From an uncultured Alistipes sp. (GTDB lineage Bacteria > Bacteroidota > Bacteroidia > Bacteroidales > UBA932): 19,102 nucleotides of DNA. Below are positions 8,713 to 16,067 of the stretch, one piece after another; the stretch's first letter is position 1; each line of letters begins with the position of its first letter. Under the pieces are notes generated by a model. The model made no database searches and was not told the origin of the DNA. It saw only the letters and a list, made by a program, of their open reading frames with translations. The translations under genes were made by a program, and so were the position numbers. The stretch is taken from contig UQUJ01000060.1 of NCBI GenBank assembly GCA_900544195.1, positions 1-19,102 of the forward strand, read 5' to 3'.

Positions 8713-9719
8713 ATGATGAAGAATGTTTTAGTGCGGAACAGCACGGCTGAATTTCTCACCTTCATAGCGGAAGGGAAGGAGGAAGGTATTCAGGTGCTAT
8801 AAGAATGAAAGTATATGGGCGACTCAGAAAGCAATGTCGATGCTATTTGACTGCTCGTCTGATAATATTGGCTTGCACCTGAAGAATATCTTTAAATCTG
8901 GTGAACTTGAAGAAGGTTCAGTTACCGAGAAAATCTCGGCAACTGCGGCGGATGGTAAAATGTATATGACGAAATTTTACAATCTTGATGCGATTATTTC
9001 GGTAGGCTACCGTGTCAATTCTATCCGAGCCACACAGTTTCGTCAGTGGTGCACAAGTGTTTTGCGACAGTTCACAATTCGAGGCTATGTTGTGGATAAA
9101 AAGCGGATGGAAAATGGAACCTTTATCGGAGAAGACTACTTTGAACATCTGCTTGCAGAGATTCGTGAGATTCGGTTGAGTGAGAGAAGATTCTACCAGA
9201 AACTGACCGACATTTACGCCACAGCTGTTGACTATAACCGTGACGCGCCCACAACAAGATTGTTCTACAAAAAGGTACAGAATAAAATTCACTTTGACGT
9301 TCACGGCCACACCGCCGCAGAACTGATTGTGGAAAGATCTGATGCAGGTAAGGAACATATGGGTTTGACGACCTGGGAGAATGCTCCGGATGGAAAGATT
9401 GTTCAGTATAGCGAAGAATTACCTGAATGGTGTGGAATTGGAAGATATGGGAAAATTGGTCAACTCCGTTTTGGATATGGCCGGGAGAATGGCAGACAGG
9501 CATATTCCGATGACTATGGAAGACTGGGCTAAACGCATAGACATAATCCTTGAAGCTGGTGGTGATGCTATATTGAACGATGCCGGAAAGATTACTGCGG
9601 AATTTGCCAAAAGTTTTGCTGAATCCGAATTTGAAAAGTACCGAATCATTCAAGATCGCTTGTTTAAATCAGATTTCGATCGCCTGAACGATTGTGATCT
9701 GCTGAATACCATAGAATAA
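8713..9719 (+). pseudogene. rhuM: RhuM-family virulence protein, broken by two frameshifts
   Basis: Three consecutive frames together spell one RhuM protein (Pfam Virulence_RhuM). Frame one runs from ATG 8713 (MKNVLVRNSTAEFLTFIAEG) to a TAA at 8800-8802. The second continues from about 8798 (YKNESIWATQKAMSMLFDCS, then NLDAIISVGYRVNSIRATQFRQW and the C-terminal FDVHGHTAAELI). The third takes over near 9405 (SIAKNYLNGVELEDM, then PMTMEDWAKRIDIILEAGG) and ends at 9719. Both shifts go in the same direction and neither lies in a homopolymer run, so simple sequencing slippage is a poor explanation. RhuM was named in Salmonella pathogenicity island 3, its biochemical role is unclear, and relatives are often found in mobile or restriction-rich loci. 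The middle frame could still give a 232-residue internal product from ATG 8834. Confidence 0.88.
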
Positions 9720-9724
9720 TACCT

Positions 9725-9749
9725 GGTTGCAGAGCTTGTCGAAGCGACC
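9725..9749. repeat. Degenerate single arm of the REP-like element
   Basis: This 25-bp stretch matches the right arm at 4647-4671 at 22 of 25 positions and ends in TTGTCGAAGCGACC. Only one arm is present. It starts six bases after the end of the rhuM remnant. Two further copies of the family in one window suggest the repeat is dispersed in this genome. Confidence 0.65.
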
Positions 9750-9954
9750 AGAAAATATCCTTACAAAACACTTTCAGCCCTATATGCCACAGAACGTCCC
9801 CAGTTGTGCTTGATGCTGAAAAAGTAAACCTCCAAGTCGTTCGCAATTCATCCCAATACGCCACCTGATGCCTTGAAAAGGCCTACCGCCTGAAAGCTTT
9901 TTGTAAAAAATTCCGAGGAGATAGTTTTTTCCATCCTTTATGCAATTGAGTTAT
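9750..9954. other. Non-coding stretch, no gene recognised
   Basis: No reading frame here resembles a protein. A short hairpin (GCCTT/AAGGC, 9870-9882) and T- or A-rich runs near 9898-9930 are present, but they do not combine into a clear terminator. The stretch may be the decayed remainder of the region that once followed rhuM. Confidence 0.5.
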
Positions 9955-10040
9955 GTTTGTCCGGAGAAAGCCGTATTCCACGGACAAACTGGTGATATAG
10001 TGCGGCTTGTCCGGGGAAATGGCCGTTTTGGCGGACGAAC
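9955..10040. repeat. Two tandem imperfect hairpin repeats upstream of the ATPase operon
   Basis: Hairpin 1 has a perfect 9-bp stem, GTTTGTCCG (9955-9963) with CGGACAAAC (9981-9989), and a 17-base loop. Hairpin 2 has TTGTCCG (10007-10013) with CGGACGA (10032-10038), allowing one G-U pair, and an 18-base loop. The two units also resemble each other in the loop (GGnGAAA and GCCGT shared), so this is a tandem repeat with a period near 50 bases. Both lie before the ATPase promoter and would act as DNA sites or belong to a separate transcript. Confidence 0.6.
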
Positions 10041-10082
10041 GTGTGGTTTTGACTCTGCCGAACGAGTGTATTTGTTTAACCT

Positions 10083-10114
10083 TTTGGATTTGCAAGGCTA
10101 TTTCAGTATTTTTG
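10083..10114 (+). promoter_or_regulatory. Bacteroidetes-type promoter of the ATPase/nuclease-like operon
   Basis: TTTG at 10083-10086, a 20-base spacer and TATTTTTG at 10107-10114 give a perfect match to TTTG-N19-21-TAnnTTTG. Transcription would start near 10121, which makes the ATG at 10144 the logical start and excludes the in-frame ATG at 9940. Confidence 0.75.
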
Positions 10115-10143
10115 TGGTTAAGTACATTAACATTGAAAACGAT

Positions 10144-11307
10144 ATGGCGACATTGCATATCAAAGGATTCGGTCCCATTGAGGATTCCACGACTATAGAA
10201 CTCACACCGTTTATGCTGTTGATGGGGCGGCAGAGTTCAGGTAAGAGTACCTTTATGAAAGTGCTCAGTTATTGTCGTTGGGTGGAAAAAAGAATTATGG
10301 TATCAACCGATGATTTGATCAGTCAATATACCCACTATAACCGGTTCGTCAAGGAGTTGAAGCAGTTCAACAGATTGAATGATGAATATTTCCGTGATGA
10401 CACTTTGATAAAGTATGACGGGGACGCTATACAGATTGAATATGTCGGCAAAAGTGGAAACCCAAAAATATTACGGAAAAACAACTTTGCCCAAGGGCGT
10501 TTCAACAGCAAGCTGTGCTATATCCCTGCTGAACGTAATTTGATTTCCGCCATACAAAATGTTGATCGAGCCTATAAGGCCACTGATCGGGATGTCCTTT
10601 TCAATTTCATTTATGAGTGGGATGAGGCCAAATCTCCTTACACCGCTGAACATCCATATCCTTTGTCAGTTACCGGTGGCTTTAGTTATGTCAACAGGTC
10701 CGGAGTGGATATGATTGTGAGGGAAGATGGTGTAGAGTCCCCGGCTTTCTATGCTTCAAGCGGAGTGCAGTCAGTTATGCCGTTGGAAGTGATGGCTAAC
10801 TATATGATGAGTCAGGTTGGCAAAAACGCTCCATTATCTATGGTGGAGCGCAATTCGATCAACGAAACAGACAATGGGTTGGCATCAAGAAGGTTGGAGT
10901 ATCAGTCCGCTCAAGTATTCATTGAGGAACCGGAGCAAAATCTCTACCCCGAATCACAACGCTTGATTGTGTTGAGCATTATCCGTTCTCTGAAAATGGC
11001 ATTGGATAAAGGTTCAGAGAGCAGTTTCGTGATGATGACATCCCATAGTCCTTACATCCTTTCAGTCGTCAATGTTCTGTTGCTGGCGGCTGTAGTGTCA
11101 GAGAAAGTAGGACAGGCAGAGATTGAGGATGAATATATTATACCGTCATCTTCCGTTTCCGGTTATTTCATAGGAGATGATGGAGTGTTCCGCAATATAT
11201 TGGACAACGAGATCCCGATGCTCACTGGAAATGATTTGGACGGTGTCTCTGATTGGGTAGATGACAAAATCAGTAAATTGAACAATATTCTATATGGAGA
11301 AGTATGA
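10144..11307 (+). CDS. AAA/ABC-type ATPase, candidate defence ATPase
   Basis: The 387-residue protein is a complete stand-alone P-loop ATPase of the OLD/SMC-like group. It begins MATLHIKGFGPIEDSTTIEL, and then shows Walker A GRQSSGKST (28-36), a signature-like ASSGVQSVMP (204-213), Walker B with EEPEQNLYPESQ (E261, E262) and the switch histidine in TSHSPYIL (H301). There is no TOPRIM nuclease domain, so it is not a full OLD or GajA protein. The region between Walker A and the signature is about 170 residues, with no long coiled coil visible. The start at 10144 is set by the promoter at 10083-10114. The next gene overlaps by four bases, which implies equal expression and probably a complex. 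Such ATPases often sense or gate an attached effector in phage-defence pairs. That role here is inferred. Confidence 0.85.
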   Translation: MATLHIKGFGPIEDSTTIELTPFMLLMGRQSSGKSTFMKVLSYCRWVEKRIMVSTDDLISQYTHYNRFVKELKQFNRLNDEYFRDDTLIKYDGDAIQIEYVGKSGNPKILRKNNFAQGRFNSKLCYIPAERNLISAIQNVDRAYKATDRDVLFNFIYEWDEAKSPYTAEHPYPLSVTGGFSYVNRSGVDMIVREDGVESPAFYASSGVQSVMPLEVMANYMMSQVGKNAPLSMVERNSINETDNGLASRRLEYQSAQVFIEEPEQNLYPESQRLIVLSIIRSLKMALDKGSESSFVMMTSHSPYILSVVNVLLLAAVVSEKVGQAEIEDEYIIPSSSVSGYFIGDDGVFRNILDNEIPMLTGNDLDGVSDWVDDKISKLNNILYGEV

Positions 11308-11801
11308 AACGAGGCGAGAGAGAATATTCATCAACTTTTAACCGTTTGACTGTTGACGGATTTGTGCCGGAACAGAATCTTCAATTCCGTTCTAAGGTAG
11401 CTGTTTGCGAAAAGGGAAAACGCTATGCCTTGGCAACTGCCGAAGGACAAGACTCCGTGGTATATGCCGTTGACGGTTATATTGTCAAAGATGGCCTAAG
11501 GTGTGATAAGCTTGTGCTTGTAAGGCGTACGCAGGAAGGTCGGATTCCTGAGAATTGGTCGGAGATATTTGTTGAGTTAAAAGGAACTGACATTGAGCAC
11601 GCAATCGCCCAATTACGCGCGACTTTGAGCAAGCCTTTGTTCAGGCATCCGGCAAACGATGACATACGTGCCAGAATTGTAGCCCAATCCTTTCCAGCCC
11701 ACAAATCCGACCTCAAAATGGAAAAAGCGAAGAAAGAGTTCCGTCAGAATTATGATTGTGACCTCCGTGGAATGAAGACCGGGCAGGAGGATAAGCTATA
11801 G
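11304..11801 (+). CDS. Small protein with a PD-(D/E)xK-nuclease-like motif, partner of the ATPase
   Basis: I do not recognise a named family for this 165-residue protein. Its centre has the layout of a PD-(D/E)xK core: CDKLVLV with D68, then a strand IFVELKG with E91 and K93, then a helix DIEHAIAQLRATL whose Q103 sits where many such enzymes have a conserved Q. A further strand, RARIVAQSF, and a basic C-terminus rich in K and R follow. The start overlaps the ATPase stop by four bases (ATGA). As the small second gene in an ATPase pair it is the likely effector, perhaps cutting nucleic acid. A catalytically dead or purely structural role is possible. The nuclease reading rests on motif spacing only. 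Confidence 0.6.
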   Translation: MKRGEREYSSTFNRLTVDGFVPEQNLQFRSKVAVCEKGKRYALATAEGQDSVVYAVDGYIVKDGLRCDKLVLVRRTQEGRIPENWSEIFVELKGTDIEHAIAQLRATLSKPLFRHPANDDIRARIVAQSFPAHKSDLKMEKAKKEFRQNYDCDLRGMKTGQEDKL

Positions 11802-11852
11802 TTTGGTGGACCCTTTCTGTATTGTTCGCAACCGTTGTATCGTCCCCATATC

Positions 11853-11889
11853 TTTTATCTTGAGGCAAAAATGAAGATAAAACGCCTCA
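11853..11889. other. Two competing inverted repeats in the gap after the ATPase pair
   Basis: TTTTATCTT (11853-11861) is perfectly complementary to AAGATAAAA (11874-11882), and TGAGGC (11861-11866) to GCCTCA (11884-11889). The two stems interlock and cannot both form normally, so they would be alternative folds. No T-run follows, so it is not a standard terminator. The rest of the gap from 11802 to 12017 shows no gene and no TAnnTTTG promoter for the next gene. Confidence 0.35.
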
Positions 11890-12017
11890 TTCTCAGAATT
11901 TATTACTAAATTAACATCGTTTTGGCCACTGGTCTGAAACGGACACGGACCTTTGGTCGTTTGCGTGAATGACGAGAGTTTTGAAACAAGACAGCAGGTA
12001 AACTGGTATATTCATTA

Positions 12018-12818
12018 ATGGCGGAGGAGTGGAGCATATTCGCGGATTGGAATCCGTGGCACGGGTGCACTAAGGTGAGTCCGGGCTGCAGGTTCTGTTA
12101 TGTCTATCGGCAGGATGAGATGTACGGGAGCGAGATCGCAAGCAACCTCGCGCGCAAGACGGCGGCGTTCAACCTGCCGGTCAAAAGAAAGCGGGACAAG
12201 ACTTTCAAGATTCCTTCCGGCAAGATTGTCTTCACGTGCTTCACTTCGGATTTCCTGCTGGAGGATGCGGATCCGTGGAGGCCGGAGTGCTGGGAAATGA
12301 TGCGCTTTCGGAGCGACTGTATGTTCTATTTCTTTACAAAACGGATTGACCGTCTGGAACGGTGTCTACCTCCGGACTGGGGCGACGGGTACGAGAATGT
12401 CATCATCGGCTGCACGGTGGAGAACCAGGCTATGGCCGAGCGTCGGCTTCCCATATTCAAGGAACTTCCGATAAGGCATAAGTCGATCATTGTGGCGCCG
12501 ATGCTTGAGCGGATGGACATCTCACGATGGCTGGATGGCACGATCGAGGAGGTAAGTGTGAGCGGAGAGTCCGGAGTGGGGGCGAGGCCTTGTGATTTCG
12601 ATTGGATTCTGAATCTGCGTTCGCAATGCGTCGCCAAAGAGGTTCCGTTCCGTTTCCACCAGACGGGTGCTTACTTCATCAAAGACGGAAGGACGTACCG
12701 CATCCACCGCCGTCACCAGTTGAGCCAAGCCCACAAGGCCAACATCGACTACGGCATCAAAGAGTACTATGTTCCTGAAAAGCCTTGGAATCTCTGGGCG
12801 GAATCGGATTACAGGTAG
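12018..12818 (+). CDS. DUF5131 (phage Gp37/Gp68-like) protein with three-cysteine motif
   Basis: The 266-residue protein matches the DUF5131 family (PF07505, Gp37_Gp68), which is found in phages, mobile elements and bacterial chromosomes. The N-terminus has the family hallmark WNPWHGCTKVSPGCRFCYVY, with cysteines 17, 24 and 27 spaced C-x6-C-x2-C. Two further family blocks are visible: FTCFTSDFLLEDADPWRPECWEMM and the SGESGVGARPCDFDWI segment. The closely set cysteines and family fold suggest an iron-sulfur, radical-SAM-like enzyme, but the substrate is unknown. The start is an ATG directly after the GGTATATTCATTA stretch. The gene stands alone between the ATPase pair and the HAD operon promoter. 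It has many G/C-ending codons, more like the chromosomal genes than the AT-richer pair upstream. Confidence 0.85.
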   Translation: MAEEWSIFADWNPWHGCTKVSPGCRFCYVYRQDEMYGSEIASNLARKTAAFNLPVKRKRDKTFKIPSGKIVFTCFTSDFLLEDADPWRPECWEMMRFRSDCMFYFFTKRIDRLERCLPPDWGDGYENVIIGCTVENQAMAERRLPIFKELPIRHKSIIVAPMLERMDISRWLDGTIEEVSVSGESGVGARPCDFDWILNLRSQCVAKEVPFRFHQTGAYFIKDGRTYRIHRRHQLSQAHKANIDYGIKEYYVPEKPWNLWAESDYR

Positions 12819-12849
12819 ATTGCGGTTAGGATTATTTTCGCTAATTTTG
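12819..12849 (+). promoter_or_regulatory. Bacteroidetes-type promoter of the HAD-UvrA-S15 operon
   Basis: ATTG at 12819-12822, 19 bases, and TAATTTTG at 12842-12849 fit the -33/-7 pattern. The -33 box starts on the base after the DUF5131 stop codon. Transcription would start near 12856, leaving a very short leader before the ATG at 12867. Confidence 0.6.
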
Positions 12850-12866
12850 AACCTAAAATGTGATGA

Positions 12867-13574
12867 ATGATGAAAGATAAGGTCAAGGTTATAATCTTCG
12901 ATGCGGATGACACACTGTGGGACAACCAGACGTACTTTGACAGGGCGGAGGACGTGTTCACGGAGGAGTTGAAGGAATATGGGACGGCGGAGGAACTGTC
13001 TGAGGAGCTATACAAGACTGAATCGGCGAATATGCCGATTCTGGGCTACGGGGCGAAGGCGGTCTGCATCTCGATGATGGAGACGGCTTTGAGGGTGTCT
13101 GACAGCAAGGTGCCGGGCGAGAATCTTTCACGAATATTATTGAGCGCGAAATCGCTGCTCAGCCTTCCTGCGACACCGCTTCCGGGGGTGGCGCGGACGC
13201 TTGACGCTCTGGACAAGACCGGTCGTTACCGCTTGATACTGATGACAAAAGGGGATATGCTGGATCAGCAGAACAAAATCAAACGCTCTGGGCTTGACAA
13301 ATACTTCTACCGGGTTATCGTCGTCACCAAAAAGGGAATCAAGGAATATCTTGACATCTGCAATGTGGAGCAGGTCGCACCGTCACAGATCGCTGTGGTC
13401 GGTAACTCCTTCAAGTCCGACATCCAGCCGATAATCGAGATCGGGGGCTACGGCATACATATTCCTTTCCACACTATGTGGAGGCACGAGGTGACGGAGG
13501 AGTTTGAGCATCCGAACATCACCCGCCTTGACTCTTTTGAGGAACTTACTAAGATGTTCATTGACAATGAATAA
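12867..13574 (+). CDS. HAD-superfamily hydrolase
   Basis: The 235-residue protein has the HAD motifs in order. Motif I is VIIFDADDTLWDNQ, with nucleophile D12 and acid D14. Motif II is LILMTKGD. The motif III lysine lies in the VVTKKGIKEYLDIC region. Motif IV is VVGNSFKSDIQPIIEIGG. A helical cap sits between motifs I and II (about residues 20-100). Members are phosphatases or related phosphate-ester hydrolases, but the substrate cannot be read here. Two ATG codons lie side by side at the start; the first is chosen. The gene overlaps the UvrA-like start by eight bases, so both are made from one transcript. Confidence 0.88.
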   Translation: MMKDKVKVIIFDADDTLWDNQTYFDRAEDVFTEELKEYGTAEELSEELYKTESANMPILGYGAKAVCISMMETALRVSDSKVPGENLSRILLSAKSLLSLPATPLPGVARTLDALDKTGRYRLILMTKGDMLDQQNKIKRSGLDKYFYRVIVVTKKGIKEYLDICNVEQVAPSQIAVVGNSFKSDIQPIIEIGGYGIHIPFHTMWRHEVTEEFEHPNITRLDSFEELTKMFIDNE

Positions 13575-16056
13575 GAATCAACCGGACAGAATTTTGGTGC
13601 GTGGCGCGAGGGTGCACAACCTGAAGAATGTGGATGTGGACATTCCGCTGGGGAAGATCGTAGGGATCGCCGGGGTGTCCGGGTCCGGGAAGTCCTCGCT
13701 GGCGCTTGGGGTGCTATATTCAGAAGGATCAAGACGTTACCTTGAGTCTCTTTCGACTTACACAAGAAGGAGGATGACACAGGCGGCGAAGGCTGACGTG
13801 GACGAGGTGCTATATGTCCCTGCGGCTCTCGCGCTTCATCAGAGACCGGGGATTCCGGGCATACGCAGTACTTTCGGTACTGGTACGGAACTTCTTAACA
13901 GCCTTAGGCTTATGTTCTCAAGACTGGCAAGCCATAGATGTCCGAACGGTCACTATGTCGAGCCATCTTTGCTTGTGGCTGCCGGAAAAGAGCTTGTCTG
14001 CCCTGTGTGCGGAGAGCATTTCTACGCTCCGTCGGCTGAGGAACTGTCGTTCAACAGCCAAGGAGCGTGCCGTAAATGCGACGGAACCGGAACAGTACGA
14101 ACTGTGGATGAATCCACGCTTGTCCCGGACGAGAACCTCACGATTGACGAAGGGGCTGTGGCTCCTTGGAACACGCTGATGTGGTCTCTGATGAAAGATG
14201 TCTGCCGAGCGATGGGGGTGCGCACAGATGTCCCGTTCAAGGATCTGACTGACAAGGAAAAAGACATCGTCCTTCACGGTCCGGCGGAGAAAAAACACAT
14301 TCTCTACAAGGCGAAGAACTCCAATGACGCCGCCGAACTGGATTTCACATTCTATAACGCGACCTACACGGTGGAGAACGCACTTGCCAAGGTCAAGGAC
14401 GAGAAGGGAATGAAGCGTGTGGAGAAGTTCCTGAGGCTTGACGTTTGCCCGGACTGCGGAGGCACAAGGCTTTCCGATGCGGCAAGGGCACCGAAGCTTA
14501 GAGGAATATCATTGGCTGAGGCCTGCACGATGACCCTAACCGAGATTGTGGAATGGGTCAAAGGCGTTCCGGCTTCGCTTCCGTGGGAGATGCGACCAAT
14601 GGCAGAAAGCATCTGCGAATCGTTCTTGGACACGGCCAAACGACTGATGGACTTGGGAATAGGCTATCTTTCACTGGACCGCTCAGCGGCTACTTTATCG
14701 ACCGGTGAACGCCAGAGGATGCAGTTAGCCAGAGCCGTCAGAAACCGTACGACGGGAGTCCTGTATGTTCTCGATGAACCTTCAATCGGTCTGCATCCAT
14801 CGAATATAATTGGCCTCTGCGGCGTGATGGAGGACTTGATAGCGGATGGAAACTCCGTCATTCTGGTTGACCACGACACGCAGATCCTCACGAAATCAGA
14901 CTGGATGATCGAGATGGGGCCCGGTGCCGGCTCAAGCGGCGGAAATGTGATAGCTCAAGGCACGATCGGCGACATCGAGGCCAATGAATATTCAAGGATA
15001 GGTCCTTTCCTTTCTGGCAAGAATCCTCTTAAGGTAAGACAACAGATAAAAGACTCTGACATATTCATTGATGGAAAGATAACGATGGTTACCGATGCCA
15101 TCCATACGGTCAAGCCACTGAAGGTGGAGATCCCGAAAGGGAGGCTGACGGTTGTTACCGGTGTCTCCGGCTCCGGCAAGACCACGATGGTGCTTGAAAG
15201 CCTTATTCCAGCGCTTCAGGCGAAGATGGCAGGGCACGATCTGCCACGGCACGTGAAGTCAATAGACGCTGAAGGAATACGTCAGGTAAAACTCATAGAC
15301 GCTTCACCGATAGGCATTAACGTTCGCTCCACCGTGGCGACATACGCAAATGTCCACGACGAGTTGCGTAAAGTCTTCGCCAAGACTCCGGACGCAAAGA
15401 AACATGGCTACAAGGACGGGGATTTCTCCTACAACACCGGCAAGCTCCGTTGCCCGACCTGTGACGGCACGGGTGTGATAAGCCTTGACGTGCAGTTCCT
15501 TCCGGATGTGGACATCCCCTGCCCGGATTGCCGAGGGTCGAGATATTCAAAGGTGGCCGGCAGCATCCGGAGGGAGAATGCGGCAGGAGAGTTCCATTCG
15601 CTTCCAGAGCTGATGGATATGGACATCAATTCCGCCCTTGACGCTTGCGCTGATTTGAAACTCATCAGTCAGCGTCTCAGAGTCCTGCGTGATCTCGGCC
15701 TTGGCTATCTGACCTTGGGAGAGGAGACACCGAGCCTGTCCGGAGGTGAGGCCCAGCGACTTAAACTGGCCAGCGAGATGGGCAGGGGACAGAGCGACTC
15801 CGTATTCGTGTTCGACGAGCCGACCATCGGCCTTCACCCGTCCGATGTCCTGACGCTACTGAAAGTGTTCCAGAGCCTTATCGATCACGGAGCCACCGTC
15901 ATAGTCATAGAACACGATTTGGATGTCATCCGCAATGCCGACTACATCATCGACATGGGACCGGGTGGCGGCTCGGAAGGCGGCCGGATTGTCGCCACGG
16001 GAACACCTGAACAGATTCGCCGCTCAAATGAAAGCGTTACCGGAAAGTTTATTTGA
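13567..16056 (+). CDS. UvrA-like excinuclease ABC-type ATPase lacking the UvrB-binding region
   Basis: The 829-residue tandem ABC ATPase has two Walker A motifs (GVSGSGKSS with K42, GVSGSGKTT with K538), two signatures (LSTGERQRMQLA near 377, LSGGEAQRLKLA near 724) and two Walker B stretches (LDEPSIGLHP, FDEPTIGLHP). UvrA-type zinc cysteines occur in CPVCGEHF...CRKCDGTG, in CPDCGG and in CPTCDGTG...CPDCRGS. Housekeeping UvrA is about 940 residues. Here the part after RSTFGTGTEL runs almost directly into the first zinc module, so the UvrB-binding domain seems missing, as in UvrA2/DrrC-type paralogues linked to drug or DNA-adduct tolerance. The start at 13567 (MNKNQPDRILVRGARVHNLK) fits homologues better than the in-frame ATG at 13504 inside the HAD gene. 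A genome with its own uvrA elsewhere is expected. Confidence 0.9.
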   Translation: MNKNQPDRILVRGARVHNLKNVDVDIPLGKIVGIAGVSGSGKSSLALGVLYSEGSRRYLESLSTYTRRRMTQAAKADVDEVLYVPAALALHQRPGIPGIRSTFGTGTELLNSLRLMFSRLASHRCPNGHYVEPSLLVAAGKELVCPVCGEHFYAPSAEELSFNSQGACRKCDGTGTVRTVDESTLVPDENLTIDEGAVAPWNTLMWSLMKDVCRAMGVRTDVPFKDLTDKEKDIVLHGPAEKKHILYKAKNSNDAAELDFTFYNATYTVENALAKVKDEKGMKRVEKFLRLDVCPDCGGTRLSDAARAPKLRGISLAEACTMTLTEIVEWVKGVPASLPWEMRPMAESICESFLDTAKRLMDLGIGYLSLDRSAATLSTGERQRMQLARAVRNRTTGVLYVLDEPSIGLHPSNIIGLCGVMEDLIADGNSVILVDHDTQILTKSDWMIEMGPGAGSSGGNVIAQGTIGDIEANEYSRIGPFLSGKNPLKVRQQIKDSDIFIDGKITMVTDAIHTVKPLKVEIPKGRLTVVTGVSGSGKTTMVLESLIPALQAKMAGHDLPRHVKSIDAEGIRQVKLIDASPIGINVRSTVATYANVHDELRKVFAKTPDAKKHGYKDGDFSYNTGKLRCPTCDGTGVISLDVQFLPDVDIPCPDCRGSRYSKVAGSIRRENAAGEFHSLPELMDMDINSALDACADLKLISQRLRVLRDLGLGYLTLGEETPSLSGGEAQRLKLASEMGRGQSDSVFVFDEPTIGLHPSDVLTLLKVFQSLIDHGATVIVIEHDLDVIRNADYIIDMGPGGGSEGGRIVATGTPEQIRRSNESVTGKFI

Positions 16057-16067
16057 TATCAACGAGT

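Noticed and set aside
9664..9864. 66-residue minus-strand frame after the rhuM remnant
   Set aside because: Part of it is the translation of the REP-like arm and part overlaps the remnant; nothing supports a real protein.
9955..10040. CRISPR array
   Set aside because: Only two imperfect units are present, each a hairpin by itself, with no uniform spacer and no cas gene.
9940..10143. Longer N-terminus of the ATPase from ATG 9940
   Set aside because: The extra 68 residues cover two hairpin repeats and a perfect promoter, and the conserved ATPase start MATLHIKGFGPI begins at 10144.
10144..11801. Assignment as OLD, Gabija, PARIS or Septu system
   Set aside because: No TOPRIM domain is fused to the ATPase, and the partner lacks UvrD-like, HNH or DUF4435 features.
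13504..13566. Earlier start of the UvrA-like protein inside the HAD gene
   Set aside because: The added residues do not resemble UvrA, while MNKNQPDRILVRGARVHNLK from 13567 does.
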